A stretch of 56,157 nucleotides of DNA from CAZXPG01 sp964643145 (GCA_964643145.1 CAZXPG010000004.1:1-56157), one strand, 5' to 3'; shown: positions 1-8,784, numbered from the stretch's first letter. A program made the numbers and translations. The notes: a model not told the origin generated them from the letters alone.

Positions 1-2
1 TT

Positions 3-287
3 ATTTATACCTTCCATGGTTCAGGGGACCTTCTTGCTACAGGGACAACAGTGGCTAATGCTGTTACTAATGCGGTTACGGCATTAACAAATTCTGGTTC
101 TGATTTTTCTTCTTTGAATATTTCGTCCGGCGATAAGCTACTGCTGCAGATGAATGATGGTACAAATACCTTCTTATTTTATTATAACGCCCAAGGAACG
201 GCAAATGTCACTGAAGCAGGTGATTTAACCCTGCTTGCTGAGTTTGTGGGTACGACTATTGCAGCAGTAACGGGAGACTTTATTTAA
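3..287 (+). CDS. C-terminal end of a large secreted/surface repeat protein (5' partial)
   Basis: The reading frame is open from the left edge of the window, so only the last ~95 residues are seen. They are rich in Thr, Asn, Gly, Ala and Asp. They end in a pattern (a DKLLL strand, then LLAEFVG, then a final TGDFI) that resembles the extreme C-termini of RTX or 'bluetail' type exported proteins, where the last ~60 residues carry the type I secretion signal. The GTG at 51 is an internal codon, not a demonstrated start. There is no homology evidence beyond this style, so the assignment to a type I secreted protein is inference. A short imperfect relative of the window's palindromic repeats follows 16 bases after the stop. 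Confidence 0.5.
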   Translation: MYTFHGSGDLLATGTTVANAVTNAVTALTNSGSDFSSLNISSGDKLLLQMNDGTNTFLFYYNAQGTANVTEAGDLTLLAEFVGTTIAAVTGDFI

Positions 288-302
288 ACCTAGCTTCTGT
301 GT

Positions 303-329
303 TTCTGGATAAGCAAGGCCTATCCAGAA
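303..329. repeat. short palindrome, probable degenerate relative of the 43-bp family
   Basis: A perfect 9-base inverted repeat (ttctggata / tatccagaa) with a 9-base loop. The central part (ggataagc...tatcc) matches the core of the 43-bp palindromes found elsewhere in the window, but the outer arms differ. It lies between the convergent stops of the partial gene and pepF, so it may act as a bidirectional transcript end. Confidence 0.45.
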
Positions 330-340
330 CCAGTTCCAGC

Positions 341-2122
341 TTATGCTTCCAGCTCATCAATAAAGCCACTGATGACATCTAAGCCCTTCTGCCAGAAGTT
401 TTGGTCGGTGGCATCCAGATTGAAGGGAGCAAGCAGTTCTTTATGGCGCAGCGTGCCGCCTGCTTTCAGCATGGTGATATATTTTTCCTGGAAGCCCTCT
501 GGGTACCGGCTGTATTCCGCATAGAGTGAATTAACCAGGCAATCGCCAAATGCGTAGGAATAAACATAGAACGGTGCGTGAATGAAATGGGAGATATAGC
601 TCCAGTAATATTTATACTCTTCATCAAAGCGGAAACTGTTCCCTAAGCTTTCAAATTGCACATCCATCCAGATAGCGCAAATCTGCTCAAGGGAAAGCTC
701 GCTCTCCCTACGGCCATCATGCACGCGCCGCTCAAATTCGCAGAAGGCAATCTGACGCACAACGGTGTTCAGCATATCTTCCACTTTCGCAGCAATCATG
801 CGCTTTTTCCGGACAGGGTCTTTTTCCTGATTCAGTAAAGAGCGGAAGGTTAGCTGCTCGCCAAACACCGAGGCGGTTTCGGCCAGTGTCAGCGGTGTAT
901 CGCACATGAGTGCGCCTTGCTGTGCGGCAAGCACCTGGTGAATCCCATGCCCCAGCTCATGCGCCAGGGTCATCACATCGCGCAGTTTTCCCTGGTAGTT
1001 AAGCAGCAGATAGGGATGGGCAGAGGGGGTGGTGGGGTGTGCAAATGCCCCAGATTCCTTACCTGGGCGGCTTGGTGCGTCAATCCAGTTATTATCAAAG
1101 AATTGGCGGCCAATCGTAGCCAGTTCAGGAGAGAAAGCATGATAGCTTGTAAGTACAATCTTTACCGCTTCTTCCCAGGGAATCTGGCGGTCTTCATCAC
1201 CAGGTAGCGGTGCATTCCTATCCCAATAATCCATCTGCTCTACACCAAACATATGGGCTTTCAGCTTGTAGTAACGGTGCGAAAGCTGTGGGTAGTTATG
1301 GCGCACCGTGTCAATTAAACTGTCTACGACTTCATCTTCAATACTGTTTGCCAGGTTGCGCGCAGAGATGGGGCGGGGGAATTTCCGCCATTTATCTTCA
1401 ATTTCTTTGTCTTTTGCCAGCACGTTGGTGATTAAGGCAAAGGTCTTGGCATTCTCACCCAGCACCTGGCCTAAGGATTTAGCGGCTTTTTTACGTGTTT
1501 CCGCATGGGGAGAGGAAAGCAGGTTGAGGATTTCAGCACAGGAAAGCAGTTTTTCCTCATAAGGGAAACGTAAGCCCGCCAAGGTTTCATCAAACAGGCG
1601 GTTCCAGCTTTGCGCGCCAGTGATGTGCTTCTCATGTAGTAACTCTTCCATTTCATCGGAAAGCTGATGCAGGCGGAAGGCGCGCACATCGCGTATCCAG
1701 GGGGCGTAATGGGCAAGGGCTGTGGATGCGCCCAGTTTCTCCTGTAAATCATGCTCGGCAATGCGGTTGAGTTCTAACGTAAAGAACAGTGTTTGCGTGG
1801 AAAGCTCGTTGCATTTCTCCACCATATTCTGATAGAAGCGTGTATGGTCAGGGTTGGCCATATCGGAGGTGTAAAGCAGTTGCGCGTAGCTGGAGAACCG
1901 GCCAATACTATCCTGTATCTGCTCATAATCACCAATAGCCGTTGCTAAACTATCAGCGGAAAGACTAGCAACCTCACCCTGGTAAGATACGCGGAAATGC
2001 TGCACCTTGTCTTCTGCCTGTGCAATATCTGCCGCCAGTTCTGGGGCATTCATGCTGCTATATAGGTCTGACAGGTTCCATTCTGGCAATATGCCAAGGG
2101 ACGAAGAGAGGTTTTGTGACAT
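341..2122 (-). CDS. pepF: Oligoendopeptidase F, M3 family zinc metallopeptidase
   Basis: A cytoplasmic peptidase that cleaves medium-length oligopeptides. The 593-residue length is right for PepF (about 600). The zinc site is plain: HELGH at residues ~388-392 (HExxH), with the downstream glutamate in the helix LAETASVFGE (~412-421). The N-terminal half is the helical lid domain of the M3 family. The gene follows glmS on the same strand with a gap of only 22 bases and could be cotranscribed with it. The two share no pathway, so this is positional only. The start gives the usual N-terminus beginning just before the conserved W-x-L-x-D-L-Y motif (W15-Y21). Confidence 0.95.
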   Translation of the reverse strand: MSQNLSSSLGILPEWNLSDLYSSMNAPELAADIAQAEDKVQHFRVSYQGEVASLSADSLATAIGDYEQIQDSIGRFSSYAQLLYTSDMANPDHTRFYQNMVEKCNELSTQTLFFTLELNRIAEHDLQEKLGASTALAHYAPWIRDVRAFRLHQLSDEMEELLHEKHITGAQSWNRLFDETLAGLRFPYEEKLLSCAEILNLLSSPHAETRKKAAKSLGQVLGENAKTFALITNVLAKDKEIEDKWRKFPRPISARNLANSIEDEVVDSLIDTVRHNYPQLSHRYYKLKAHMFGVEQMDYWDRNAPLPGDEDRQIPWEEAVKIVLTSYHAFSPELATIGRQFFDNNWIDAPSRPGKESGAFAHPTTPSAHPYLLLNYQGKLRDVMTLAHELGHGIHQVLAAQQGALMCDTPLTLAETASVFGEQLTFRSLLNQEKDPVRKKRMIAAKVEDMLNTVVRQIAFCEFERRVHDGRRESELSLEQICAIWMDVQFESLGNSFRFDEEYKYYWSYISHFIHAPFYVYSYAFGDCLVNSLYAEYSRYPEGFQEKYITMLKAGGTLRHKELLAPFNLDATDQNFWQKGLDVISGFIDELEA

Positions 2123-2144
2123 GAGGGACTCCAGGCTTTTAAGG

Positions 2145-3968
2145 TTATTCTACAGTAACGGATTTAGCTAAGTTACGGGGCTGGTCAACATCGGTGCCTT
2201 TAATAACGGCCACATGATAGGCCAGTAGCTGTACCGGGATGGCATATAAAATGGGAGCAGATAGCAGGCTTGCTTCCGGCAATTCAATAGCGGTGCTGGC
2301 CAGGGCGGGGAGTGCTTCTACCCCGGTTCTATCACTGAAAAACAGAATTTTGCCACCACGTGCTGCCACTTCCTGCATATTGGAGGCGGTTTTTTCAAAT
2401 AACGGGCCAGAGGGGGCAATCGCAATCACCGGAGTGGATTCGTCAATCAGCGCGATAGGGCCGTGTTTTAACTCGCCAGCAGCAATGCCTTCCGCGTGAA
2501 TATAGGAGAGCTCTTTTAGTTTCAGCGCCCCTTCCATGGCAATGGCATAGGCTGTACCGCGTCCGATATAGAGTATATTGGCGGCATGGGAAATATCCTG
2601 TGCCACCTGGCGCAATTGCTGCTCCTGCGTTAAGACCTGTGCCACCCTGCCGGGCAGTTCGACAAGGGATTGCAGATAGTGGCGGGCGGTTTCCTCACTA
2701 AGGCTGCCGCGTGCTTTCGCTGTCGCCATGACCAGACAAGCCAGGGTAACAAGCTGCGTGGTGAAGGCTTTGGTGGAGGCCACACCGATTTCAGGGCCAG
2801 CCAGGGTGAGAAGCGTGCCATCAGAGCTGCGCGCCATGCTGCTGCTGGCGACATTGACCACACTCACCACATGCTGGCCTTGTGATTTGGCATAGTGAAG
2901 CGCTGCCAGCGTATCGGCGGTTTCACCAGACTGGGAAATGCACAGCACCAACCCGTTCTCCGGCAGTACCGTATCGCGGTAGCGGAATTCAGAGGCAATA
3001 TCACTATCAACGGCAATACGGGCAATGGATTCAAACCAGTATTTGGCCACCAGCCCAGCATAATAGGAAGTGCCACAGGCAATAATGGTGACTTTGCTAA
3101 TATCTTCAAGCGCAAAAGGCAGGGGAGGGAGTGCCAGCTCGCCTGTCACCAGGTTATAGTAATGATGCAGCGTATCGCTGATGACACTGGGCTGCTCATA
3201 AATTTCTTTCAGCATGAAATGACGATAATTGCCTTTATCAATCACCATGTTGGAAAGCGCAAGCTGTTGTATCGGGCGGCTTACCTGTTGCCCATCTTTA
3301 TCGTAAATAGCGGCGGTGGTGCGGGTAACTTCTGCCCAGTCGCCTTCTTCCAGATAGCTGATACGGGAGGTAAGCGGTGCTAATGCAAAAGCATCAGACC
3401 CTACATACATTTCACCATCGCCATAGCCAATCACCAGCGGTGAACCTTTACGGGCGGCAATCAGCAGATTGTCATGGCCACTAAATAATATGCCCAGTGC
3501 AAAAGCGCCTTGCAGTTGTGGGATAACGGCTTTCACCGCCTCTTGTGGTGACATGCCTTTGATGAGTGCCTGGTCAAGCAGATGGGTGATGACTTCCGTA
3601 TCGGTTTCAGTGGTAAAACGCACGCCTTGCTGCTCAAGCTTCTGCCGGAGGCTGCGGAAATTCTCGATAATACCGTTATGCACCACCGCCACCCGTGAGG
3701 TGATATGCGGATGGGCATTGGTTTTGCTTGGGATACCATGCGTGGCCCAGCGCGTGTGGCCAATACCGATTAAGCCGGGGAGTGGAGCGTTGTTTAGTTC
3801 TTCCTCAAGTGCAACCAGCTTGCCTTTAGCGCGCCGACATTCCAGCCCGCCTGCGTGAATGGTGGCAATACCCGCAGAATCATAGCCGCGATATTCCAGA
3901 CGCTTCAGCCCGGCAAGCAGGGAAAGGGAAACGGGGTTAGTGCCGATAATGCCGATAATGCCGCACAT
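2145..3968 (-). CDS. glmS: Glutamine--fructose-6-phosphate aminotransferase (isomerizing)
   Basis: Makes glucosamine-6-phosphate from fructose-6-phosphate and glutamine, the committed step to UDP-GlcNAc for peptidoglycan and LPS. The N-terminus is MCGIIGIIG, so Cys2 is the Ntn-amidotransferase nucleophile after Met removal. The glutaminase motifs GHTRWATHG and NGIIEN follow. Two SIS sugar-isomerase domains fill the C-terminal half (CGTSYYAG near residue 295; ISQSGETADT; STKAFTTQL). The protein ends in the canonical KSVTVE. At 607 residues it is full length. No glmS-type riboswitch ribozyme was recognised upstream; a MITE-like element starts 25 bases upstream of the start codon instead. Confidence 0.98.
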   Translation of the reverse strand: MCGIIGIIGTNPVSLSLLAGLKRLEYRGYDSAGIATIHAGGLECRRAKGKLVALEEELNNAPLPGLIGIGHTRWATHGIPSKTNAHPHITSRVAVVHNGIIENFRSLRQKLEQQGVRFTTETDTEVITHLLDQALIKGMSPQEAVKAVIPQLQGAFALGILFSGHDNLLIAARKGSPLVIGYGDGEMYVGSDAFALAPLTSRISYLEEGDWAEVTRTTAAIYDKDGQQVSRPIQQLALSNMVIDKGNYRHFMLKEIYEQPSVISDTLHHYYNLVTGELALPPLPFALEDISKVTIIACGTSYYAGLVAKYWFESIARIAVDSDIASEFRYRDTVLPENGLVLCISQSGETADTLAALHYAKSQGQHVVSVVNVASSSMARSSDGTLLTLAGPEIGVASTKAFTTQLVTLACLVMATAKARGSLSEETARHYLQSLVELPGRVAQVLTQEQQLRQVAQDISHAANILYIGRGTAYAIAMEGALKLKELSYIHAEGIAAGELKHGPIALIDESTPVIAIAPSGPLFEKTASNMQEVAARGGKILFFSDRTGVEALPALASTAIELPEASLLSAPILYAIPVQLLAYHVAVIKGTDVDQPRNLAKSVTVE

Positions 3969-3992
3969 ATTCTTCCTATTGACAGGTTAAAA

Positions 3993-4139
3993 AGACCTCT
4001 GTCAAAACGTGGGTTCTGGTGGACAATTTGCTTGTCGTTTAGGTATCCAAATCCTCATGTACCTTAGGTACACTACGGTTTTTTAGCGAAGTGACGCCGG
4101 CGCACTCGTCTCACCAGAATTGAGTTTTGACAGAGGTCT
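3993..4139. mobile_element. 147-bp MITE-like element with ~30-base terminal inverted repeats
   Basis: The left end (agacctctgtcaaaac, then a variable patch, then ttctggtg) is mirrored at the right end (caccagaa, variable, gttttgacagaggtct). The outermost 16 bases are perfect. There is no coding capacity. A small palindrome gtaccttaggtac lies at 4059-4071. A single arm of the same element occurs at 24086-24118, and its outermost bases recur at the 3' edge of the transposase remnant near 53678-53687. No convincing target duplication is visible. The element sits just upstream of glmS and could affect its promoter. Confidence 0.75.
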
Positions 4140-4157
4140 AAAGACGAATTCTTGCCT

Positions 4158-4385
4158 TTAAGATAATGGGCGGTATATCGTAAGTAAATAGGGAGTGTGT
4201 AAAATCTTACCAATCACTAGCTTCAAATAGGAAAAAATGTAATCCATAGAGAACATTGTAATAAGATCGTAATAATTATCTGCTAAACTCTCTTGGAAAT
4301 AGAGAACAATAGCGTGCCTATACTGCTCACAGTTCAAGAATTTCTTAGGTTGCAATGTGAGCAGTATATGCCCCAGTGCAAGCAA
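4158..4385 (-). pseudogene. possible short membrane-protein remnant (weak)
   Basis: An open frame of 75 codons begins with a TTG and encodes a hydrophobic start (ALGHILL) followed by an unremarkable sequence. In the same frame the hydrophobic character continues ~15 codons upstream of the TTG (LIFAFLLYAALLALG) without any start codon before a stop. This suggests the 5' end of a real gene was lost near the palindrome at 4437. There is no ribosome binding site and no recognisable family. It is reported mainly to describe the 3969-4493 interval, which holds otherwise only repeats. Confidence 0.2.
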
Positions 4386-4436
4386 TGCTGCATAAAGCAG
4401 GAACGCAAAAATAAGGTATACTCAATCTAATGGAGT

Positions 4437-4477
4437 ACCCCAGTTTTGGAAAAACTTTGCTTATCCAAAACTGGGGT
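4437..4477. repeat. palindromic repeat (43-bp family), variant copy
   Basis: Arms accccagttttgga and tccaaaactggggt enclose the family core (...tttgcttatcc). The outer arm has ccccag in place of cctcag, with the complementary change on the other arm. The change is therefore compensatory and pairing is preserved. It ends 16 bases upstream of the preferred start of the TPR-like gene. Confidence 0.85.
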
Positions 4478-4493
4478 TAAAACGGCGGTTTAT

Positions 4494-6152
4494 ATGAAAT
4501 ATAATTCTTCTAAAAGTTTATCTGATGCCAAATATAAGAAAACACACATAGTGCCGAAATCGCAAGAATACATACATCTCCAAGAGGGTAGTGGTGGTTT
4601 GTGTATTGCTGAAATGGATATTAGGCGTTCAGAGTTGCACGGAAAGCAGCTAGCGGATTTCTGCCAGTCTGTCGCGCAATTAGTGTTAAAACAAGAAGAT
4701 CCTGATCTAGATACGGCGCGCTCTTATATTCAGACGGCCATTGAGCATCATATCTATCACGATACGTTGGCAATCGATCATAGATTGCTTGCACAGGTGG
4801 AATTTTTGGCAGGAAATTTTAGAGAAGCACGTAATGCGATAGAATTTGCAATTATTTTCTATAAGGAAAGCGGTAATAAAGCAGCATCCCTTGCAGTCAG
4901 TTACCAATTATGTGCCGAAATTGAATTTGGGGCGGGAAACCTCCCGGAAGCGCGAGAGGCCATAGGTCGTGCGATTGCTATTAATGAGGAAAAAAATAAT
5001 ATTCGTTCCGTTGCGGTTGAGAATGAGTTGCTTGCTGCTATTGAGATCCAGGCTGGAAACTTGCCAAAAGCAAGCAGTGCCATAGAGAATGCAATTATCA
5101 TTCATCAGCAAACCAATAACCAGGCTTCCCTGGCAGCCGATTATCACCAGTTTGCCCAGATTGCTTTCCAGAGGGGAAATTTCGTAGAAGCACGGCGCAC
5201 TATCAAGAATGCGATTGATATTGATTTTCAAAATAATAATCATGCATCTCGGGCGATAGGTTATAGATTACTTGCCCAGATTGCACTTCAGGAGGGAGAT
5301 TTGTATGATGCAAGTAATGCCATAAACGCCTGTATAAATATTCATATGCGTACAAACAACCAGAATTGCTTAGCGGTAGACCTGCAATTATGTACAAAAA
5401 TTGCCTGTCAAGAGGGAAGGTTATCCGACGCAGAGATTGCCATTCGAAGGGCTATTGCTATTCATGCCAACGATAGGGCATCGCTTACCTCTGATTATGA
5501 AACGCTTGCCCAGATTACGGCTGAACGTAAGCAGTTTGCTGAAGCGGAAGGATATATGGATAAGGCAGTTGAAGGGATAGATACAAAGGACTCGCTCTAT
5601 AAGAGTTCCTTTTATAATTTGTATCATGCAATTCTTATCCGTAGGATACAGGATGTTTCTAGTTGTTCTGAACATGATTACAAAAAATTGCGTTGGGTTA
5701 CCAACGCTGCGCTAAAACATGCCAGTGACATATGTTCTGAGAATAAACCTTCCGCCGTTCTGACCTATATTGTTGCTGTACGCCATTATGCTAAAACCGC
5801 CAGATTAATAGCATATTATGAGCCAAATGGGCAGGAAATAATGCATAAGGCAATGCAATTATGTAATGAAACACTGGAGAAATATTCTCTCCAAGCCAAG
5901 CATATGCAATATCAGCATCTTCAGCATGAAAAGGAACGGTTAGACAACTCTACTACGGGAAGTTGCCAGCAAAATGATAGTGTCATTGATACGATCGGAG
6001 AGGATATAGATGTTTCATCAGCTATATCGTTATATACAACCAGTACAGTTGCACAACAGCACCACAGGCCACATAGCGACAGGTCACACAGCAACCTGCT
6101 ATCACAATGGGTATCTAAGGCAAAATTCACTATGACAGGGGGAAGAAGTTAA
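4494..6152 (+). CDS. TPR/alpha-solenoid repeat protein, paralog of the gene at 31971-33398
   Basis: No enzyme family is recognised. From about residue 70 to 360 the protein is built of ~40-residue helical repeats. Each has an A-x-x-x-I-x-x-A-I helix and a turn of the form G-(N/D)-(F/L)-x-(E/D)-A, seen seven times, as in TPR-like solenoids that bind peptides or proteins. After the repeats comes a distinct C-terminal helical domain with RHYAKT and an N-A-A-L-K-x-A motif that the paralog shares. There is no signal peptide or membrane segment. An ATG at 4446 lies inside the palindrome and would translate the repeat, so the ATG at 4494 is preferred (552 residues). The stop codon lies in a 10-base direct repeat flanking the next palindrome. 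A scaffold or secreted-effector role is only a guess. Confidence 0.75.
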   Translation: MKYNSSKSLSDAKYKKTHIVPKSQEYIHLQEGSGGLCIAEMDIRRSELHGKQLADFCQSVAQLVLKQEDPDLDTARSYIQTAIEHHIYHDTLAIDHRLLAQVEFLAGNFREARNAIEFAIIFYKESGNKAASLAVSYQLCAEIEFGAGNLPEAREAIGRAIAINEEKNNIRSVAVENELLAAIEIQAGNLPKASSAIENAIIIHQQTNNQASLAADYHQFAQIAFQRGNFVEARRTIKNAIDIDFQNNNHASRAIGYRLLAQIALQEGDLYDASNAINACINIHMRTNNQNCLAVDLQLCTKIACQEGRLSDAEIAIRRAIAIHANDRASLTSDYETLAQITAERKQFAEAEGYMDKAVEGIDTKDSLYKSSFYNLYHAILIRRIQDVSSCSEHDYKKLRWVTNAALKHASDICSENKPSAVLTYIVAVRHYAKTARLIAYYEPNGQEIMHKAMQLCNETLEKYSLQAKHMQYQHLQHEKERLDNSTTGSCQQNDSVIDTIGEDIDVSSAISLYTTSTVAQQHHRPHSDRSHSNLLSQWVSKAKFTMTGGRS

Positions 6153-6156
6153 GGAT

Positions 6157-6198
6157 AACCTCAGTTTTTGAAAGCCGTGCTTATCCAAAACTGAGGTT
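6157..6198. repeat. palindromic repeat (43-bp family) flanked by a 10-base direct repeat
   Basis: The arms are aacctcag... and ...ctgaggtt, with some decay in the left arm and loop. The sequence ttaaggataa occurs at 6149-6158 and again at 6197-6206, exactly 48 bases apart, as expected for a target-site duplication. The left copy holds the TAA of the TPR-like gene. The right copy holds the stop of pdxH on the opposite strand. Confidence 0.85.
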
Positions 6199-6790
6199 AA
6201 GGATAAAGCCGTTCCGTTACCCAGCCGGTGGGGGTGCGTGTGTAGACGATGCGGGTGTGTAGGCGGAATTCTCCCTGCTGCCAGAATTCGATGCGCTCTG
6301 GCACAACACGGAGACCCGACCAGAAGAACGGGCGGGGAATCGGGCCACCAGCGAACTTATCGGCCATTTCCTGCATCCGGTTGGGCAGGTCATGCGCTTC
6401 TGCCATAGGCAAGGACTGTTTCGACGCCCAGGCGCTAAGCTGGCTGCCACGTGCTTGGGTGCTGAAATAATCATCCGCTTCCTTATCGCTCACGCGTTCG
6501 ACCTTGCCTTCTACCCGTACCTGCCGCTCTAAGGGCATCCAGTGGAAACACAAGGCGGCATGAGGGTTGTCGGCCAGTTCTTTGCCCTTACGGCTGGTAA
6601 GATTAGTAAAGAATACAAACCCTTGTTCGGTGGCTTTCCGCAGCAATACCACACGCGCAGACGGGCGGCCTTCTTTAGTGGCAGTTGCCAGCACCATTGA
6701 AGCTGGCTCTTGTAGGCCACAATGCTGCGCTTCCTCAAACCAGGAGAGGAAAAGGGCAATAGGGTCATTGTCAGGAGTTAAATCAGACAT
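6197..6790 (-). CDS. pdxH: Pyridoxamine/pyridoxine 5'-phosphate oxidase
   Basis: FMN-dependent oxidation of PNP or PMP to pyridoxal 5'-phosphate, the last step of de novo and salvage B6 synthesis. Family motifs are present: an N-terminal DPIALFLSWFEEA helix, then PSARVVLLR and FFTNLTSRKG (FMN phosphate contacts), then LERQVRVEG, then the SxQS-like stretch (ARGSQLSAWASKQS). The C-terminus RLYP matches the classical ending. At 197 residues it is slightly shorter than many homologs (about 210-220), losing only N-terminal residues. The gene converges with the TPR-like gene, and its stop codon is provided by the duplicated target sequence of the palindrome. Confidence 0.95.
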   Translation of the reverse strand: MSDLTPDNDPIALFLSWFEEAQHCGLQEPASMVLATATKEGRPSARVVLLRKATEQGFVFFTNLTSRKGKELADNPHAALCFHWMPLERQVRVEGKVERVSDKEADDYFSTQARGSQLSAWASKQSLPMAEAHDLPNRMQEMADKFAGGPIPRPFFWSGLRVVPERIEFWQQGEFRLHTRIVYTRTPTGWVTERLYP

Positions 6791-6847
6791 TGAGATACCA
6801 GGGCATTAAGAATTAACATAGAAATAGATCGGATTGTAAGAATGCTA

Positions 6848-6888
6848 CACTATTTTTGTAGCAAAATCCACTTTTTATGAAAATAGTG
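6848..6888. promoter_or_regulatory. inverted repeat in the pdxH / portal divergent intergenic region
   Basis: The 220-base gap between the divergent pdxH and portal genes must hold both promoters. The clearest structure in it is a 9-base inverted repeat, cactatttt at 6848 and aaaatagtg ending at 6888, in AT-rich DNA. It could be an operator for the phage-like head operon, but no known regulator site was recognised. Confidence 0.25.
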
Positions 6889-7010
6889 ACTTCCGCAAAG
6901 CCAGGTAATGGTGTATACATTAAATATAACATCAAATAAGTGCGTTTGTTAGCGCATTCACACACATCTCTCCTCTTCTTCTATAAATTATTACACTAAA
7001 AGGTACGAAC

Positions 7011-8237
7011 ATGGTTTTACCTTCCCTTGCCTCTGCGTGGAAATCGCTCTTCGCAAAAGTTGATGCTGCGCCTGTTTTTCGGAAAGAACAGGGATTTTAT
7101 GCCTATATGAATACGGTAGGCCAACCAGTCTGGACCCCCAGGGAATATAGTAAATTTGCCCAGGAAGCTTATAGCCGTAATGTGGTGGCACACCGTGCCA
7201 TTGGGATGATTGCCAAAGCGGCCGCTTCAGTGCCGTGGCTGCTCTATCATATTGGTAATGGCCAGAAGGTTGAGGTTGCCCAGCATCCACTCTTAACGCT
7301 GCTGGATAAACCTAACCCAGCCTGTGCAGGGGCGGAGTTTTTTGAATCGGTAATAACCTACCGTATGATTAGCGGTAATGCCTATATACGGATGATTGCC
7401 GTGGATGGTGAGGCGCCGAAAGAGCTATATGTGCTGCGCCCTGACCGGGTGATGGTGATTGCCGGGCGCAATGGCATGCCTGCCGGATACCGCTATACGG
7501 TGGGGGAGCAGGTGGAGCATTTTCCGGTGAACCGTATTAATGGGCGCAGTAATGTGCTGCATCTGAAATATTTTCACCCCCTGCATGACTGGTATGGGCT
7601 TTCCCCTATTGAAGCAGCGGCCTATAGCATTGACCAGCATAACCAGGCAGCAGCCTGGAACCAGGCAATGTTGCAGAATGGTGCGCGGCCAAGCGGTGCG
7701 CTGGTGGTTAAAACTGCCAGTGATGGCACAGGCGGGCATTTGAGTGAAGAGCAATATATGCGTATTAAGGCGCAGATTGATGAGGGCTATGGTGGCGCGG
7801 CCAATGCTGGCAGGCCGTTATTGTTAGAAGGGGGGTTGGAATGGAAAGAGATGAGCCTTTCCCCGAAAGATATGGATTTTATCGAAGCCAAAAACAGTGC
7901 CGCCCGCGATATTGCCCTGGCACTTGGTGTGCCACCGCAATTGCTTGGTATCCCAGGAGATAATACCTACAGTAACCTGCAGGAAGCTCGTATTGCATTA
8001 TGGGAGGAAACCATCCTGCCACTGCTTGACTATTTAGCTGATGTGTTGAACCACGCGCTTACGCCGCTTTTTGGGGCTAACTTGAAGCTGGAATATGATA
8101 CCGATGCCATCAGTGCGTTGAGTGGTAAGCGGGAAATGTTGTGGGAACGGCTTGAGAAGGCCAGTTTCCTGACGGAAAATGAAAAACGGCAAATGGCAGG
8201 ATTTTCGCCGTTAATAAACAATGCAAGTATGGAGTAA
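7011..8237 (+). CDS. Phage/GTA portal protein (HK97 family, RcGTA gp3-like)
   Basis: The dodecameric ring at the capsid vertex through which DNA enters. At 408 residues it has the HK97-portal length. It shows the family's typical segments: an N-terminal stretch leading to the helix NVVAHRAIGMIAKAAAS, then HPLLTLLDKPNP, then SGNAYIRM, then HLKYFHP..WYGLSPIEAAAYSI, then LGVPPQLLGIPGDNTYSN. The start ATG has aaaggt 6 bases upstream. This is the first gene of the head operon. The terminase genes that precede the portal in RcGTA and HK97-type phages are absent; pdxH in the opposite direction lies there instead. Confidence 0.95.
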   Translation: MVLPSLASAWKSLFAKVDAAPVFRKEQGFYAYMNTVGQPVWTPREYSKFAQEAYSRNVVAHRAIGMIAKAAASVPWLLYHIGNGQKVEVAQHPLLTLLDKPNPACAGAEFFESVITYRMISGNAYIRMIAVDGEAPKELYVLRPDRVMVIAGRNGMPAGYRYTVGEQVEHFPVNRINGRSNVLHLKYFHPLHDWYGLSPIEAAAYSIDQHNQAAAWNQAMLQNGARPSGALVVKTASDGTGGHLSEEQYMRIKAQIDEGYGGAANAGRPLLLEGGLEWKEMSLSPKDMDFIEAKNSAARDIALALGVPPQLLGIPGDNTYSNLQEARIALWEETILPLLDYLADVLNHALTPLFGANLKLEYDTDAISALSGKREMLWERLEKASFLTENEKRQMAGFSPLINNASME

Positions 8238-8241
8238 TATC

Positions 8242-8784
8242 ATGGCCCCACTTCCTTTTATGGCGCATATGCGCTGCCCATTATCTGTCAAAGCCGTATC
8301 AGAACAAGGCGTATTTTCTGGCTATGCCAGTGTGTTTAACCTGGTGGATAGCCACCAGGATATGGTGATGCCTGGTGCTTTTGCACAGTGCCTGAAAGCG
8401 CAAAATGATGCTTTCACCGTGAAGCTGCTTTGGCAGCACCGTACCGATGAACCTATCGGCTTTTTCCGGGTGATCCGGGAGGATGGGCGTGGCCTCTATG
8501 TGGAAGCGCAGCTTTCATTGGAAGTGCAGCGTGCCCGTGAAGCCTATGCCCTGCTGAAATCCGGTGCTATTGAAGGGATGAGTATCGGCTATAATGTGGC
8601 CGATTATAGGGTGGATGCCAATACAGGTGTCCGTCAGCTTCTTCAGCTTGATCTATGGGAAGTTAGTCTTGTGACCTTCCCCGCCAACCAGGCCGCCCAG
8701 GTGCTACGGGTGAAAGATAGGGTTGCGGTTGAAGCAGAGATGCTGAAGGCGGCGCTCGATCGAGCGGTGCGGGTGTTAGCATGA
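8242..8784 (+). CDS. HK97-family prohead protease (RcGTA gp4-like)
   Basis: A serine protease that trims the capsid protein's N-terminal scaffold during head maturation. The family signature is clear: GVFSGYASVFNLVDSHQD, then MPGAFAQCL, then LLWQHRTDEPIGFF with the catalytic His, then GAIEGMSIGY containing the Ser motif, then WEVSLVTFPAN. The ATG at 8242 is preferred over the one at 8221 because ggag lies 8 bases upstream and the portal gene ends at 8237. Its position between portal and capsid is canonical. Confidence 0.93.
   Translation: MAPLPFMAHMRCPLSVKAVSEQGVFSGYASVFNLVDSHQDMVMPGAFAQCLKAQNDAFTVKLLWQHRTDEPIGFFRVIREDGRGLYVEAQLSLEVQRAREAYALLKSGAIEGMSIGYNVADYRVDANTGVRQLLQLDLWEVSLVTFPANQAAQVLRVKDRVAVEAEMLKAALDRAVRVLA

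Noticed and set aside
656..838. Plus-strand frames across pepF and glmS
   Set aside because: Antisense shadows of clear minus-strand enzymes.
3969..3992. A glmS ribozyme/riboswitch upstream of glmS
   Set aside because: Only 24 bases separate the start codon from the MITE, and no ribozyme core was recognised.
4446..4493. Upstream in-frame ATG of the TPR-like gene
   Set aside because: It lies inside the palindrome and would translate repeat sequence; the ATG at 4494 after the repeat is simpler.
4700..5540. Repeated DNA of about 120 bases
   Set aside because: It is the DNA of 40-residue TPR-like units; the copies are diverged at the DNA level and in frame.
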